Assembly (NCBI GenBank): GCA_009760855.2
Contig: WPIO01000067.1
Location: 1,310,001 to 1,374,000 of the forward strand
Source of the DNA: Cristatella mucedo
Taxonomy: Eukaryota; Bryozoa; Phylactolaemata; Cristatellidae
Length of the DNA stretch: 64,000 bases
Direction of reading: 5' to 3'
The stretch's first letter is position 1. The number at the start of each line of letters is the position of its first letter. A program made the translations under genes and the position numbers. Of this stretch, positions 1 to 10,544 are shown piece by piece. The notes beneath the pieces were generated by a model, which saw only the letters and a list, made by a program, of their open reading frames with translations, had not been told where the DNA came from and searched no databases.

Positions 1-335
1 AGTGTACAGAATCGACGTCGGTAACTCCACAAAGTCACAATCAGGAAGCAGAGTTTTCTAAAGCTCACTCAAAGCCTAAGCGGCTTTCGGTACGCATGCC
101 GTAGCCAACAGATTTAACTCACTTATCAAAGAGAAAGTGGGAGAAGCATAGCTGAGTCAGGAGGGCAGTTGAGGAAGTGAGCAGCAGCATGGAACTCATG
201 ATGGAGCAGCTCAGGATGGCTGGAGAGGATGTGCCACCGTCAGCAGCAGGAGAACATACGACCTTGCCCAAGAAGAATTGTGAAAGTGAGTTCTACAGTC
301 TAGAACCTGCAGAGCAAAAGCTTTTGTCGCCAACA
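1..335. repeat. Interspersed repeat family C, truncated at the window edge
   Basis: This stretch matches three other places in the window (13516-13790, 35480-36310, 36375-36705). All share the core 'taactccacaaagtc', then 'cacagcctaag', 'ctttcggtacgcat' and 'gacctgcagagc' in the same order. Read on the minus strand, the longest copy resembles the end of a reverse-transcriptase ORF, so the family is probably the 3' end of a LINE, or a non-autonomous derivative, lying on the minus strand. This copy is cut by the window start. A short ORF (177-410) ends in an alanine run coded by the CAG repeat and is not taken as a gene. Confidence 0.6.
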
Positions 336-1101
336 CTCTGGTTGGAGCAAGCAGCAGCAGCAGCAGCAGCTGGCAGCGGCAATGGCTCTAGCTGCTGTTG
401 GCACCATTAACATGGCTGCCAAGTGGCTGCTTACGCCTTCCACCACGTGCGCAAGGAGCACTCACCTGCAGATGGCCGGGCCGCAGAAGGTGAGACACGT
501 CAACCATTGCTTGCTCAGTAAGCGCAGTCAGCCCAGCGGCAGCCACATTGAGGATTTTCACCCCCTTGACCTCGGACACGGACACGTAGCTACCTGTAGC
601 ACACACACACGCGCACACACACACATCTGCATAAATATGCGGCTCGTCATAACGGCATAACTAGCATAACGTCACTAGCAGCTTTCTCCTCATCTGAGCC
701 ATCGTCCCGACCTGCTGAGCAGACCTAGGCAGCAAAGGAGGCACCATACACAGTTAGCAGGAGCCACAGTTACAGTATCCTACTGGCAGCAACAGTCTCC
801 ACAACCACGCCCCATCGCTCCTGAGAGAGCACCTACCCCTCCACCGGTTGGAAGGGAGGGTAAGAATGAGAAAAATGCACACTTGCAGTGGGCATGGGGG
901 GGGGGGCAATCGTCTAAAAATAAAATTTAAAGCACTAAGAGTTATTAATCTCTTTCTAGAAACTTAAACCGTGTTGGGAAGAAACCATAAAATCAGATTA
1001 GCCTCCTTCACAGCTAGGTGAACTGTTGCACCAGTTTTAGCTTACTCGTGCCCTCAGGATTTACATGGACAAGAAAGTAGATGTTCCATTCCTACACTTA
1101 C
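336..1101. other. Intergenic, simple repeats only
   Basis: A (CAG)n run lies near 350-370, an (AC)n tract near 600-624 and a G-run near 896-906. No gene, RNA gene or mobile element is recognised in the rest. Confidence 0.5.
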
Positions 1102-1245
1102 AGGCCGAGCTGGTTTGGTCTAGCGGTTAAGGTGCTCGCCCCGACTAAGGTCTGACTGAGGTCGTGGGCTCGAGCCCCGAGGCATATGTGAAGCGCCTGA
1201 ATAGAGATTAAGTTCCCTTGGGGTGCTATATAAATAAATTATATC
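1102..1245 (+). mobile_element. tRNA-derived SINE, family B
   Basis: The head is tRNA-like, with an A-box-like 'tggtctagcgg' and a B-box-like 'gggctcgagcccc', consistent with an internal RNA polymerase III promoter. The body continues into 'gtgaagcgcctgaatagag' and 'ggggtgctatataaataaa'. That tail closely matches the 3' end of the L2-type LINE in this window. Other copies are at 11868-12000, 13385-13515 (decayed), 18570-18715, 51045-51165 and 58172-58325. The name family B is mine. Confidence 0.8.
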
Positions 1246-1345
1246 ATATATTGGGTGCAACAGAACTTTTACTCTACACGTCATAGACCATGGAGGCTAC
1301 TTTCGGAATTCTCACGAAACTACGCGTACTCTCCTCCTGGATCTG

Positions 1346-1555
1346 ATGGTGGGATCTAACAGTGAGTGGCAGAAGAGTCACAGAACCTTAAATTTCATTT
1401 CCTTGTGCTGCTGCTTGATGATGGGGAGTAAGGCCAGGTCGGTGAGAAGGGCAACAGTGTCACAGCTTCGACGCAATGACAAAAATGTCTGGCTGCCGAG
1501 TTTTGCATCAACTGTAAGCATCTCAACTGCAATTACAGGCACTCTTTGAGAAGCG
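1346..1555 (-). mobile_element. L2-type LINE fragment (end of the RT ORF)
   Basis: On the minus strand the translation runs in the pattern 'RRSCDTVALLTDLALLPI', matching 'RRSCHITPLLADLHWLPV' of the two long LINE copies. Only a short stretch near the end of the ORF remains and it is diverged, so this is an old 5'-truncated copy. Confidence 0.6.
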
Positions 1556-1629
1556 AGAATACTACTAAAATGTATTCAGGACCCTAATAGATATAGACTA
1601 TTCTGGGCACTTTACACATACTGGAAAGG

Positions 1630-1784
1630 AAACTAGTTAACTGTTTAATAATGTCTTTTGCTTAGCACTCTATAAGAATCAAACCTCTCTACAGGCACTT
1701 TACAACTTACTGCATGAGAAACAGTAACTTAAAATGAATGACAAGCAAGGTATCACGCTTAGCCAAGCGTGCAAAGATATAAAG

Positions 1785-1866
<82 letters not shown>

Positions 1867-2545
1867 CACGCTTAGACAAGCGTTTAAAAAGAAAAATGAT
1901 AACATTCAAGGCCGCTTGTTAGTAGGACCTCTGGCTAGTAACATATGCCAAATCATGCACAAGTAAGCAAGCAAAGCTAAAGACAAGTTCACAGAGGCGC
2001 ACAGAAATCTGAGTGGAACAGATGTCTTCTCAGCAGAGATTTGAATGATGCAAAGTCACAGCAGGGAGTGATAGAAGCCGAAAACGGTCCCCGACTTTCG
2101 GAAAATACGAACTAAAGGCCAAACATTTCAACTAAGCCCAAGAAATGGTAAGACGACTGGAAGCCGAGGAGCAAGCTGTGCGATAGCCTAGATTAGAGGA
2201 CCAATATAGTTAGATCGGATAGTTTGGGCTCGTTCACAGGAGTGAAGTGACATGTAGGTCACAGAGAGAATCGTGGAAGTTGATTCAATGCTTTATGTTA
2301 ACAGGTGGCCAGTGAAGCCCAGGTAGTAACCGCGTAATGTGAGCAGCTACGATGTCGACCACAGACCAGACAATCTGCTTTGTTTTTCACCACTTGCAGC
2401 CGATTAAGGGCACAGCCAGGAAGTCCTGAATGGAGGGCAATGCTGTAATCTTGATGTAATGTCCTAAAAGCGTGAACTAGTTTGGCTGTTGTACCGGCCC
2501 CTAAGCAGGGCCTGGTTTTGGAAATGTTCCTCATCAGAGAGCAGT
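1630..2545 (-). mobile_element. Decayed L2-type LINE 3' fragment with an (AT)n tract
   Basis: The left end carries the reverse complement of the LINE tail ('ctacaggcactttacaac'). The right part (2298-2534, minus) translates to a run containing 'AKLVHAF' and 'LPGCALNRLQ', which aligns with 'SKLVHAFVTSR' and 'LPACAIRRLQ' of the long copies. An (AT)n microsatellite fills 1777-1865. The ORF is short and broken. Confidence 0.65.
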
Positions 2546-3525
2546 CCGAAGCAAGTCGTTTTGGAATAGCACACCCATACTACAGGCAAATTTCACCTGG
2601 AGTCATGGTAGATGAACCACTCCTGAGGGTGAGTATCTCTAGCTTGAATCTGACAATAGCATTTACGCTAAATATCAGGTTGGTCTTAAGAAGTGTTTAC
2701 ACAATCGACTTTCCTCCTTACCGATGCCGACTCTTCTCCTAGTTAGGGAGGGCGCTTACACTATCGATTCAGAAAACATTGATGACCGACTTAGTTCTGC
2801 CCACAGCACCCTGCTCTAATTCGAGAGGCTATTGTGAAAAGCGGTTTCCCCAAAAAGAGGGGCCACATCCTCACCTGCAGATGTAGAGTTTGCGTCACAA
2901 TTGCAGTCACAATTGCAGAGTAGTTTGAGCAGACTATACAGGACAGGAAAATACCCGAATACAAAATATGTTTCGAAAAAGTGTATAGTGCTAAGTAATG
3001 TGCTCCATCACGGGTGTGAGGGTGTACAGTGCTAAGCAGTAAACACCTTTACGGGTTTATTGGTGGATTTCATAAATGGAAGCACGGCAGAAGCTTCTGG
3101 GCAGACAAAGGTTAAGCAGTAGCTTCAACGCACAAAAGAATCCCATACTTGACTTGCTCTGAACTACTCATTTAACTCGAGCCTACAAACGTCATCCATC
3201 GTTATTTTGGCCGTGGGTATGTGATGGCCCGGGATTGTGATTGGTCAGTGGGTCCGACTAGGTGCCAAAAAGTAGCAAGTAGCTTCTCCTTCATGACAGC
3301 CGGCTGATTTGACTCCTCCCCCAAGATGTGATGACCTGGCGACCTGGTAACCCACAAACCAGAGCGAAATTGAACCAAAGTCGGCACCGACTTAGGAGAA
3401 AGTGGATAGCATAAATGCAGCATAAAATGAGTTCCAGAAGTCTTGAAGGGATGTCACGAGTGCAAGGACCCGACAGAAGAACTTGAGTTTATTAGCAATG
3501 TGCTGACTGACCAACGGAAACCATG
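2546..3525. other. Intergenic, nothing recognised
   Basis: No ORF above about 90 codons, no tRNA-like head and no LINE match was seen. The short ORFs on either strand look like chance. Confidence 0.4.
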
Positions 3526-3527
3526 AA

Positions 3528-3561
<34 letters not shown>

Positions 3562-6500
3562 TTGCACTTGATAAAGCACCCTCAGAGAACTTAATCTCTT
3601 TCTAGGCGCTTTACATTTGCTGCAAAGTGATACGCAATAGAATAGTAAGTAAAATCATGCTTGAAAAACAAACAAAATGAATAACATGGTTAGGGGTTAC
3701 ATGCACTGGGTCAGCATGCAAATGTGGTTAGTGGCAGCATGAACAGTGTCAGCACGCATAAGCACATCGAGGACGAATCACAAGGACCCACTAAATGCTG
3801 TCCTAAATAGGTATGTTTTTAAGTTTCTTTTAAATGTGGTCAGGTCAGGGGATGTTCTGATGCAGGTCGGGAGGGAGTTCCAGGCTGTGGGAGCATACGA
3901 GCTAAATGCACGGTCTCCAAAGGATTTAAGGTTTGTACGAGGTATTTCTAGACTGTTGGATTCCGAAAAGCGAGTGGTACGATGCTTTGCCTGATGGGGT
4001 AGTATATCTGAAAGATAGGCTGGAGCCATAGAATGAAGAGACCTAAAAGTGAGCGACAAAACCTTGAAGTCAATCCGTTGCTTGACTGGTAGCCAGTGCA
4101 GGTCGGCGAGAAGTGGAGTAATGTGGCAACTGCGACGCTCACGACAGACAAGCCTAGCTGCAGAGTTTTGCACCAGCTGCAATCGCCTGATCGCACATGC
4201 TGGTAGGCCAGTAAGCAGTGAGTTGCAGAAGTCGACGAGATGTCACGAATGCATGGACCAACTTGGACGTGGTATCCTTATCTAAACAAGCCCTAATTTT
4301 AGCAATGTTATGAAGCTGAAAATAGGCTGATTTGACTGTGGAGCTGATGTGGTCGTCTAACGAGAGGTCGCTTTGGAATATGACACCTAGATTTCGAGCT
4401 GATGCAACTGGAGATATGCTGGCAGAGCCAATTTTGAAAGTCAGCCTTTCCAATTTCTGAATAACACTAGGTTTGCCCATAACTAGTAAGTTAATTTTAT
4501 CATCGTTTAGTTTTAGAAAATTTGCTGCCATCCATGATCGGATGTCATCAATGCATGCAGCAAGTGAGTTGAGAGAATTTGAGGTGCTTGAAAGCTGGGA
4601 CGGATCAAAGCAAAGGTACAACTGAGTGTCATCCGCATAGAAGTGAAAGCCTAGATTGTGCTTGGCAATCACATCAGCGAGAGGGAGAGTATAAACGGTG
4701 AAAAGGACCGGACCTAGCACAGAGCCCTGAGGTACTCCATATTTCAGAGGTACTTCAGATGATCTTTGTCCATTCACGTCAACACTCTGGAGTCTCCCAC
4801 TGAGATAGGACCTGAACCACTGCAGAGCAGTGCCAGTGATGCCCAGGCGAGATGAGAGGCGCTCTAGAAGTACTTTGTGATCGATGGTATCAAAAGCTGC
4901 CGAAAGATCGAGCAAAACAAGAAGAGACACTCTACCCATGTCTGCATTCCTAAGTAGGTCGTTGTATACCCGAAGCAATGCTGACTCTGTGGAGTGATTA
5001 GCTCTAAAGCCAGACTGGAACTTACTAGCAAGGTGTGAGGTTTCGATATACGAGTTCAGCTGGTCTGCCACGACCCGTTCCAGTGTCTTTGATAGGAATG
5101 GTAGAAGGAAGACTGGGCGGTAGTTGCTTAAGTTCTCTTGGTCTAGTGTAGCTTTCTTGAGAAGTGGCCTGACTACAGCTTTTTTGAAAGGTGCTGGGAC
5201 CTGACCTGAGGCTAATGACATATTAATGATGTTGGTTATGCATGGCAGCAGCAGATCAATGCAACGTAGGAGCAGGACAGTGGGAATAGGGTCCAGTGGA
5301 CTTGTTGTCTTCTTTGATTGAGATACGAGCTTTAGGACTACATCACTAGTGACCTGTTTAAATGCAGACATTGAGGCGCAGCCAGGAACCGAGGAACAGC
5401 ATTCTAGTGGGAAGGTTGTCATCGCAGGGATGGATTCCCTGATTTTGTCTATCTTCTGCACAAAGAATCGAGAGAAGCGATCGGCTAGATCATCACAAGG
5501 ATCATCAGGTAAGGAGCTAACCTGGGAACGGTTGAGGAGATGGTTTATTGTCGACATCAGCATTTTTGGATTGTGCATCTGTGATTCAACGATGTTTCTA
5601 TAGAAGCTAGACTTAGCCTTTGCTAGGATCGATTGGTACGACCTACAGTAGTCTTCATATGCCTGTCGATGGACAGTTAGTCCGGATCTTTTGTATGCCT
5701 TTTCAAGCTTTCGTTTAGTAGACTTGGCTAGTTTAATGTCTGTGGTAAACCATAGGCCGTCTGGGCGGGGGCGCACAGTGCGCTTTGTCAAAGGTGCAAA
5801 CTCGTCGAGCGTGTCAGCTAGTGTCGTGTTGTAGCAATCTACCAGTGATGACAGATCGGAGGGAGGACTGAGCAGCAAAGGTGAAGCAGATATGCTCGCA
5901 CGGACAGCATCGTTGTCTAGGGTCTTGAGGTTTCGCGATTCACAGGTTATTTTAGAGGAGAATGTGGGCACACACTGTAGATTGAATGAGATCTGCATGT
6001 GGTCAGATAAGCAGGATTTGGTGATAACTGGTGATGACAAAGTGCAGTTATATGAGAAAATTTGGTCGAGTGTGTGACCCTTGATGTGGGTAGGGCCATG
6101 CACATGAGTCACAAGAGATAATGAGTCTGTCAATGTACGAAACTCGGTGCTGAAAGCGTCAGATAAGTTATCAAAGTGAACGTTGAAATCACCCATAACG
6201 AGGAAGGATCGATTTCTTGCACACAGAATCGAAATGAGATCGGAGAAATCTGAGATAAAGGAGGATTTGGTACCTGGTGGGCGATAGACTACTGCCACTA
6301 TCGGTAGCTTGTTTTCGGGTGAGACCAGGACAATTGATTCAAAAGACTGCTTCGAGGGTACCGCAAATGGCTTGAAGTTGAATTTCGAGCGCACGATCAT
6401 AGCAACTCCACCTCCAGTTTTGGATTGATCTAGGGGTGTGAAAGAACGTGAAACCAGATGGAGTAGCGTCTTTAATTGTCGGGCAGTTTATCGATTTCAG

Positions 6501-6945
6501 CCAAGTTTCAGTTAGGGCGAGCAGGTCGATACCATTTTCAGAAATAAGGTCGTTTATTACTAGAGGTTTATTGCACATTGAGCGAGGATTCCAAAGGCAA
6601 GCGTTAAGTCTGGCCGATTGGGTTACAACAGGCCTGATGACCACTAAGTTTGAGAGATTTACAGTGACGCATGCGGGGAGCGTGCTAAGCGGTTCGAGAC
6701 AATGCTAGGAATACCAAACGAGCAGCGTCTAAGCTGGCGGTTCCGGCCACCGCGGCGGCTACGGGTTGCTTTCCTTTTGTTAATGCATAGTTCATGAATC
6801 TTAGCAACAACATTAATATCTAGGAATGCATTTGATATACGATGACGAAGCGATAGCAGCTGCTGACGACCATAACTAACAAGTAGGTTACTAGCCGCCG
6901 GCGTAGCTAATGCAGCCGGCGGCGGCTGCATTAGCTACGCCGCCT
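3526..6945 (-). mobile_element. L2/CR1-superfamily LINE, nearly full length (copy 1)
   Basis: A non-LTR retrotransposon on the minus strand. Its ORF starts near 6931 with a short N-terminal stretch, followed by an AP-endonuclease domain ('NACLWNPRSMCNKPLV', 'LALTETWL', 'VMGDFNVHFD', 'SDHMQI') and a reverse transcriptase with 'GVPQGSVLGP' and the catalytic 'FYADDTQLYL' (about 4620-4650). The C-terminal part (3778-4182) carries 'ARLVCRERRSCHITPLL' and 'AWNSLP', as usual in L2/CR1 elements. The 3' end has the tail 'tgtaaagcgcctagaaagag' and a (TTA)n run (3526-3560). Three frameshifts separate the ORF blocks (near 6650, 6415 and 4235). The 748-codon main ORF (4154-6400) is open, so the insertion is fairly young. 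The second copy is at 43868-47275. Confidence 0.9.
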
Positions 6946-8367
6946 ACTTATTTACTTTGTATGATCAAGAAATATACGTAGCAAGGCGCCAGGCAAAAAA
7001 GATGCAGCTGGCTGAACGGTAAGCACCAAAAGGCAGTCTAAAATTAATGCTAGCTGAAATTGTGATAAGATAAGATAATAATTATAAGATAAGATAAGAT
7101 ATAAGATAAGATAAGATAATAATTATAAGATAAGATAATATAATAATTGTGATAAGGCCTCGAAAGGAGACGATTGGGATAAACAGCCAACCACTCGCTT
7201 GTCTGCAGCAAGGAACGTGACCTCGTGACCTCGGACATTGAAGCCAGTGCACCAGGCGAGCTCCCAGCGGCGGCACGCACGGAGTGCAAAAGGTCAGCTT
7301 CAGTCAATTGCAGCAGAGTACGTGACCAGCAGCAAGAGCGCCAGAGTTAACGTTCTGTAGTGCTTTGTGCATCCGTTCGATTCTTCAGGATAGCATAGAA
7401 GCATCCATAGAAACAACAGCGAGGCAAAGCCAAGGCCGACCGGCGAGAAGACGTGGCCAAGTGGTACAACCCGGAACTGCACGGCCGCACGAGCGCTCTG
7501 TCTCGGGGCAAGAGGCTGACACGGCCAGACTGGGCAATCTCGCACTGTGGTCACCACAAAGGCCGAGCAGCACTCGCTAATCGGGAACTCGCAGAGTGCA
7601 GCCACAGCCTCGGCTATTTGCTTCTTTTGAACGACACGTGCGACGTCTCCTCCGAACGACTCAAGTACAGGTGCGTGCGACGTAGGTAACGTTCACCAGC
7701 CACTGCAGTTCACAAACTTTCGCTGCGCAAGCCCGATAAGCCCGAAGATTGAAGCGATTCGCGGCCACGCCGGCGGCCAGTATTCGCACGGCTCGCTCAC
7801 GCCCCCGCGCGGTGGACGGGCACTGTCGAATAAGAGAAGGGCTGAGTATCGGGGTCGGAAACGCAGCGCCTCGATAATCCGATCTCGGCGCTCCGACGCC
7901 GCTCCAGCCGACAAGAGTGCACTGGGGGGGGGCGCGAGGGCGCACTCTCACGCGACCTACCGGGAAGCTTTTTCCACGGCGTCTCTAGGGTCGAGGTCGT
8001 CTGGAACACGTCCTGGTAGTGGAAGGGCTGCGCCGCGGCCGTGCCAGCGCGTCGCCTACACGCGTTCAGCGCTTCTCTTCGCAGGGCGAGTCGAGCGCAG
8101 GCGGCGCCCCAAAACACGCCCGGTGTGCCCATCGTCTGCCTGCAACGGTCGCCGTGAGAGAGCGCCCGCCGCGCGTCTGGGTGGCGCCGGCGAAACTGAA
8201 GACGACGCGAGAACGCGAGAAAAGTGCGCCTCTGCAAAAGCGGTCCTGGCTAGGCGCGGCGCCTGCTGCTTACGAACGCAGTCGCTCGCCGCAGGAGAAG
8301 CAGCGGTCGCTCTATCCGCAGCTGGGAGGGGGGATCTCTCTCCTGTATCCGCCGGAAGCGCTCGTTA
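6946..8367. other. GATAA microsatellite and probable PAK1IP1 upstream region
   Basis: A (GATAA)n/(ATAAG)n tract runs from about 7067 to 7160. From about 7300 the sequence becomes strongly GC-rich up to the PAK1IP1 start, consistent with a CpG-rich promoter and 5' UTR. No TATA box is obvious. Long ORFs here overlap one another in several frames, as expected from GC-rich sequence, and none resembles a known protein. Confidence 0.45.
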
Positions 8368-9753
8368 ATGCGCTCGCTGCAACGACTTGTGTCAGGGTCG
8401 AACAGCATGGTCGCCGTGTCGGGCGCGGCAGCGCGGTGCGCTCTAGTCGTAGGCACTTACGAACACGTTCTGATCAGCTACGAGGTTGTTGCGGACGAGT
8501 CGAAAGGCGGCGATGCGTCGTCGCTTCGTCTGCTCTTCACGGACACGAGCCACTGCGGATCCATTCGTGCGGTCGCCCTGTCGTCCGGCGGCGTGGTGGC
8601 GTCCGGCGGCGTGGACGAGGTCGTGCAGCTGTTCGACCTGTCGGCCAACGTCGAGCTCGGCTCGCTGATGCGACACGCGGGGACGATCACGCACGTCGAG
8701 TTCTTCGACGCCTACCTGTTCTCGGGCAGCGAAGACGGCGCCATTTGCATCTGGAAGACGAGCAACTGGGAGTGTCTGCGAAGCCTGCGCGGTCACAAGG
8801 GCAAGGTGAATCACTTTGCCGTCCACCCGACGGGCAAGCTGCTGCTGTCCGTCGGCGAGGACAAGACGCTGCGCGCGTGGAACCTGCTGACGGCGAAGTG
8901 CGCTTACGTGACGAACATCAAGGTGGCCGCCGACGTCGTGCGGTGGAGCCCGTGCGGGGCGCTGTACGCCGTCGCCTACGACGACCGGGTCGACGTGTGG
9001 GACGTGTCCACGGGCGCCATCTCGCGCAGCGTCGCCGCCGGCGGACCCGTGCACGCGATGGCCTTCCTGTCGCGGCGCAAGCTGGTCGTCGGCTGCGAGA
9101 CGGGCGCCATTCGCGCGTTCGACGTCGCGTCGGGCGCCAAGGATCACGAAGAGAAAGTGGAGGGCAACCGCGTCAAGTGTCTAAGCGTCGTCGTCAACGG
9201 GCGACTTGGAGTGGGCGCCGCCGCCGCCCCTCTATTGGCGGCCGCGTCCAACGACGGCGCGATCGTCGTGTTTGCGGCTGCCGGCGTCGACGACGACCGT
9301 CCGTGCGTCCTGCGTCGGGTGGCCGAGGCGAAAACCGCGCTTCGCCCCATATGCATAGCGGCGGCGGAAGTGGGCGGCGGCGCGGTCGCCGACGACGGCG
9401 GCGCTGCCGCAGTCGCCGCCGCGGCTTCGGCGGCTGTCGTCTCGAGCAGGATGAAAAGACCCGCAGCAGCAGCAGGGGAGCGGCGAAGCTCTGGCCCGGC
9501 GGACCAGGCGGATGCACTGACGCCGGGCGACGAGCCCGGCGTCGAGGTAACTGTCGCGAAGAAGAAAAAGGTACGAAAAGTTGTGACCGCGAACGCCCGC
9601 CGCGACGACGACGACGACGTCGAGTCGCGAGCTGTGAAGAAGAAAAAGGAGCGAAAAGGCGGCAGCGTCGTCAAAGGCGCTGCTTCGCCGTCTGCTCCAG
9701 CGGCGAAGTTGACTGTGAAAAAAAAGAAGCGAAGCGAAGTCGGGGACGCCTAG
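8368..9753 (+). CDS. PAK1IP1: p21-activated kinase-interacting protein 1-like / MAK11, WD-repeat protein
   Basis: A single-exon ORF of 461 codons. It aligns by eye with human PAK1IP1 over most of the beta-propeller: 'VVGTYEHVL' (27-35), 'HAGTITHVEF' (103-112), 'GSEDGAICIW' (120-129), 'WECLRSLRGHKGKV' (134-147) and 'LSVGEDKTLRAWNL' (160-173). The family (yeast Mak11) acts in the nucleolus on 60S ribosome assembly; the animal protein is also reported to bind PAK1 and restrain it. A linker rich in Ala and Gly follows at about 335-360, then a tail with several Lys-rich blocks ('KKKKVRK', 'KKKKERK', 'KKKKRS') resembling nucleolar signals. The first Met has poor context; Met14 at 8407 has A at -3 and G at +4 and matches the start of the human protein, so the real start may be there (448 aa). 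The gene is intronless, unlike its neighbours, and extremely GC-rich. Confidence 0.9.
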   Translation: MRSLQRLVSGSNSMVAVSGAAARCALVVGTYEHVLISYEVVADESKGGDASSLRLLFTDTSHCGSIRAVALSSGGVVASGGVDEVVQLFDLSANVELGSLMRHAGTITHVEFFDAYLFSGSEDGAICIWKTSNWECLRSLRGHKGKVNHFAVHPTGKLLLSVGEDKTLRAWNLLTAKCAYVTNIKVAADVVRWSPCGALYAVAYDDRVDVWDVSTGAISRSVAAGGPVHAMAFLSRRKLVVGCETGAIRAFDVASGAKDHEEKVEGNRVKCLSVVVNGRLGVGAAAAPLLAAASNDGAIVVFAAAGVDDDRPCVLRRVAEAKTALRPICIAAAEVGGGAVADDGGAAAVAAAASAAVVSSRMKRPAAAAGERRSSGPADQADALTPGDEPGVEVTVAKKKKVRKVVTANARRDDDDDVESRAVKKKKERKGGSVVKGAASPSAPAAKLTVKKKKRSEVGDA

Positions 9754-10018
9754 CGGCGCCACCTGGCGGCAACCGCGAGTCCAACCCGGGGCAGCCGAAA
9801 TGCTCAGCCCGCCCCGGGGTGGGGGTGGGGATTGGTCAGAGATTGCCAGTCGTCGCTCTGCCGTCGCTGCGGCGGCGCTAGAGCACGTGCTCGTGCAGTC
9901 GATAGCTGCCGCGTCCGCAGTGACCGCTCGCTCTCACTCGGACCGCGGCAGCCGAAACTGATGCGACGGCATCTGAGCTTGGCCCGTTAGAAGCGAGCTA
10001 AGTGTTGGAAATGAGGCA

Positions 10019-10024
10019 AATAAA
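10019..10024 (+). terminator. Polyadenylation signal AATAAA for PAK1IP1
   Basis: The first AATAAA after the PAK1IP1 stop, giving a 3' UTR of roughly 290 nt. It is placed by position only. Confidence 0.5.
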
Positions 10025-10544
10025 CCCGCGCTGATATTCAGCTCTTAGATCCTGCGGAGCGAGTGTTTTATTCGCGCCGAGCTAGCTATAGCCAGCTGCT
10101 CGCTGCATTGTTCGGCGGCCGAAGCACTCACCGATGCATCCGCGAGGGATTCCGCTCGCCGATCCGAGTTTCACTCTTATAATTGTTCCCTTAAAAAAAA
10201 ACCGGCCCTCAAGAAACTAAAAGAAAAGCTCGCGGGCCGCTTCCGGAGCACATGCAGCGCTTGGCTGTCAACATATCCTTAGCTTGACGAAGCAGCGAGC
10301 CCAGCTGAGTTGCATAACGCTTGATGCGGAAAGGGGTGAAATGAGGCTTTGCAGCAGCTCGCTAAGACCCGTGTAGCGATCGGCCACCGGAAGCACAACT
10401 GGCGCGGTGAGCAGAATCATCTGTTGTCATCATTAGTTACGAACAGGTTCGCGTAATCGCTAGAGGATCTTGAGTGCCCGACGTGAGAATGCCAAGACTG
10501 CTGCAGCTCTGCTCTTTACAGGTGCGACGGGCATTCTTAAATTA
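10025..10544. other. Intergenic, nothing recognised
   Basis: GC-rich at the left, with an A-run near 10192-10201. No gene or repeat was matched. Confidence 0.4.

Noticed and set aside
1700-1966. ORFs encoding Ile-Tyr repeats
   Set aside because: Translation of an (AT)n microsatellite.
8443-9674. Minus-strand ORFs of 234 and 176 codons opposite PAK1IP1
   Set aside because: Antisense shadows of the same GC-rich coding sequence, with no recognisable motif.
8019-9881. A 620-codon plus-strand ORF overlapping PAK1IP1
   Set aside because: It is rich in Arg and Gly, has no domain, and is the out-of-frame shadow of a GC-rich gene whose own frame matches PAK1IP1.
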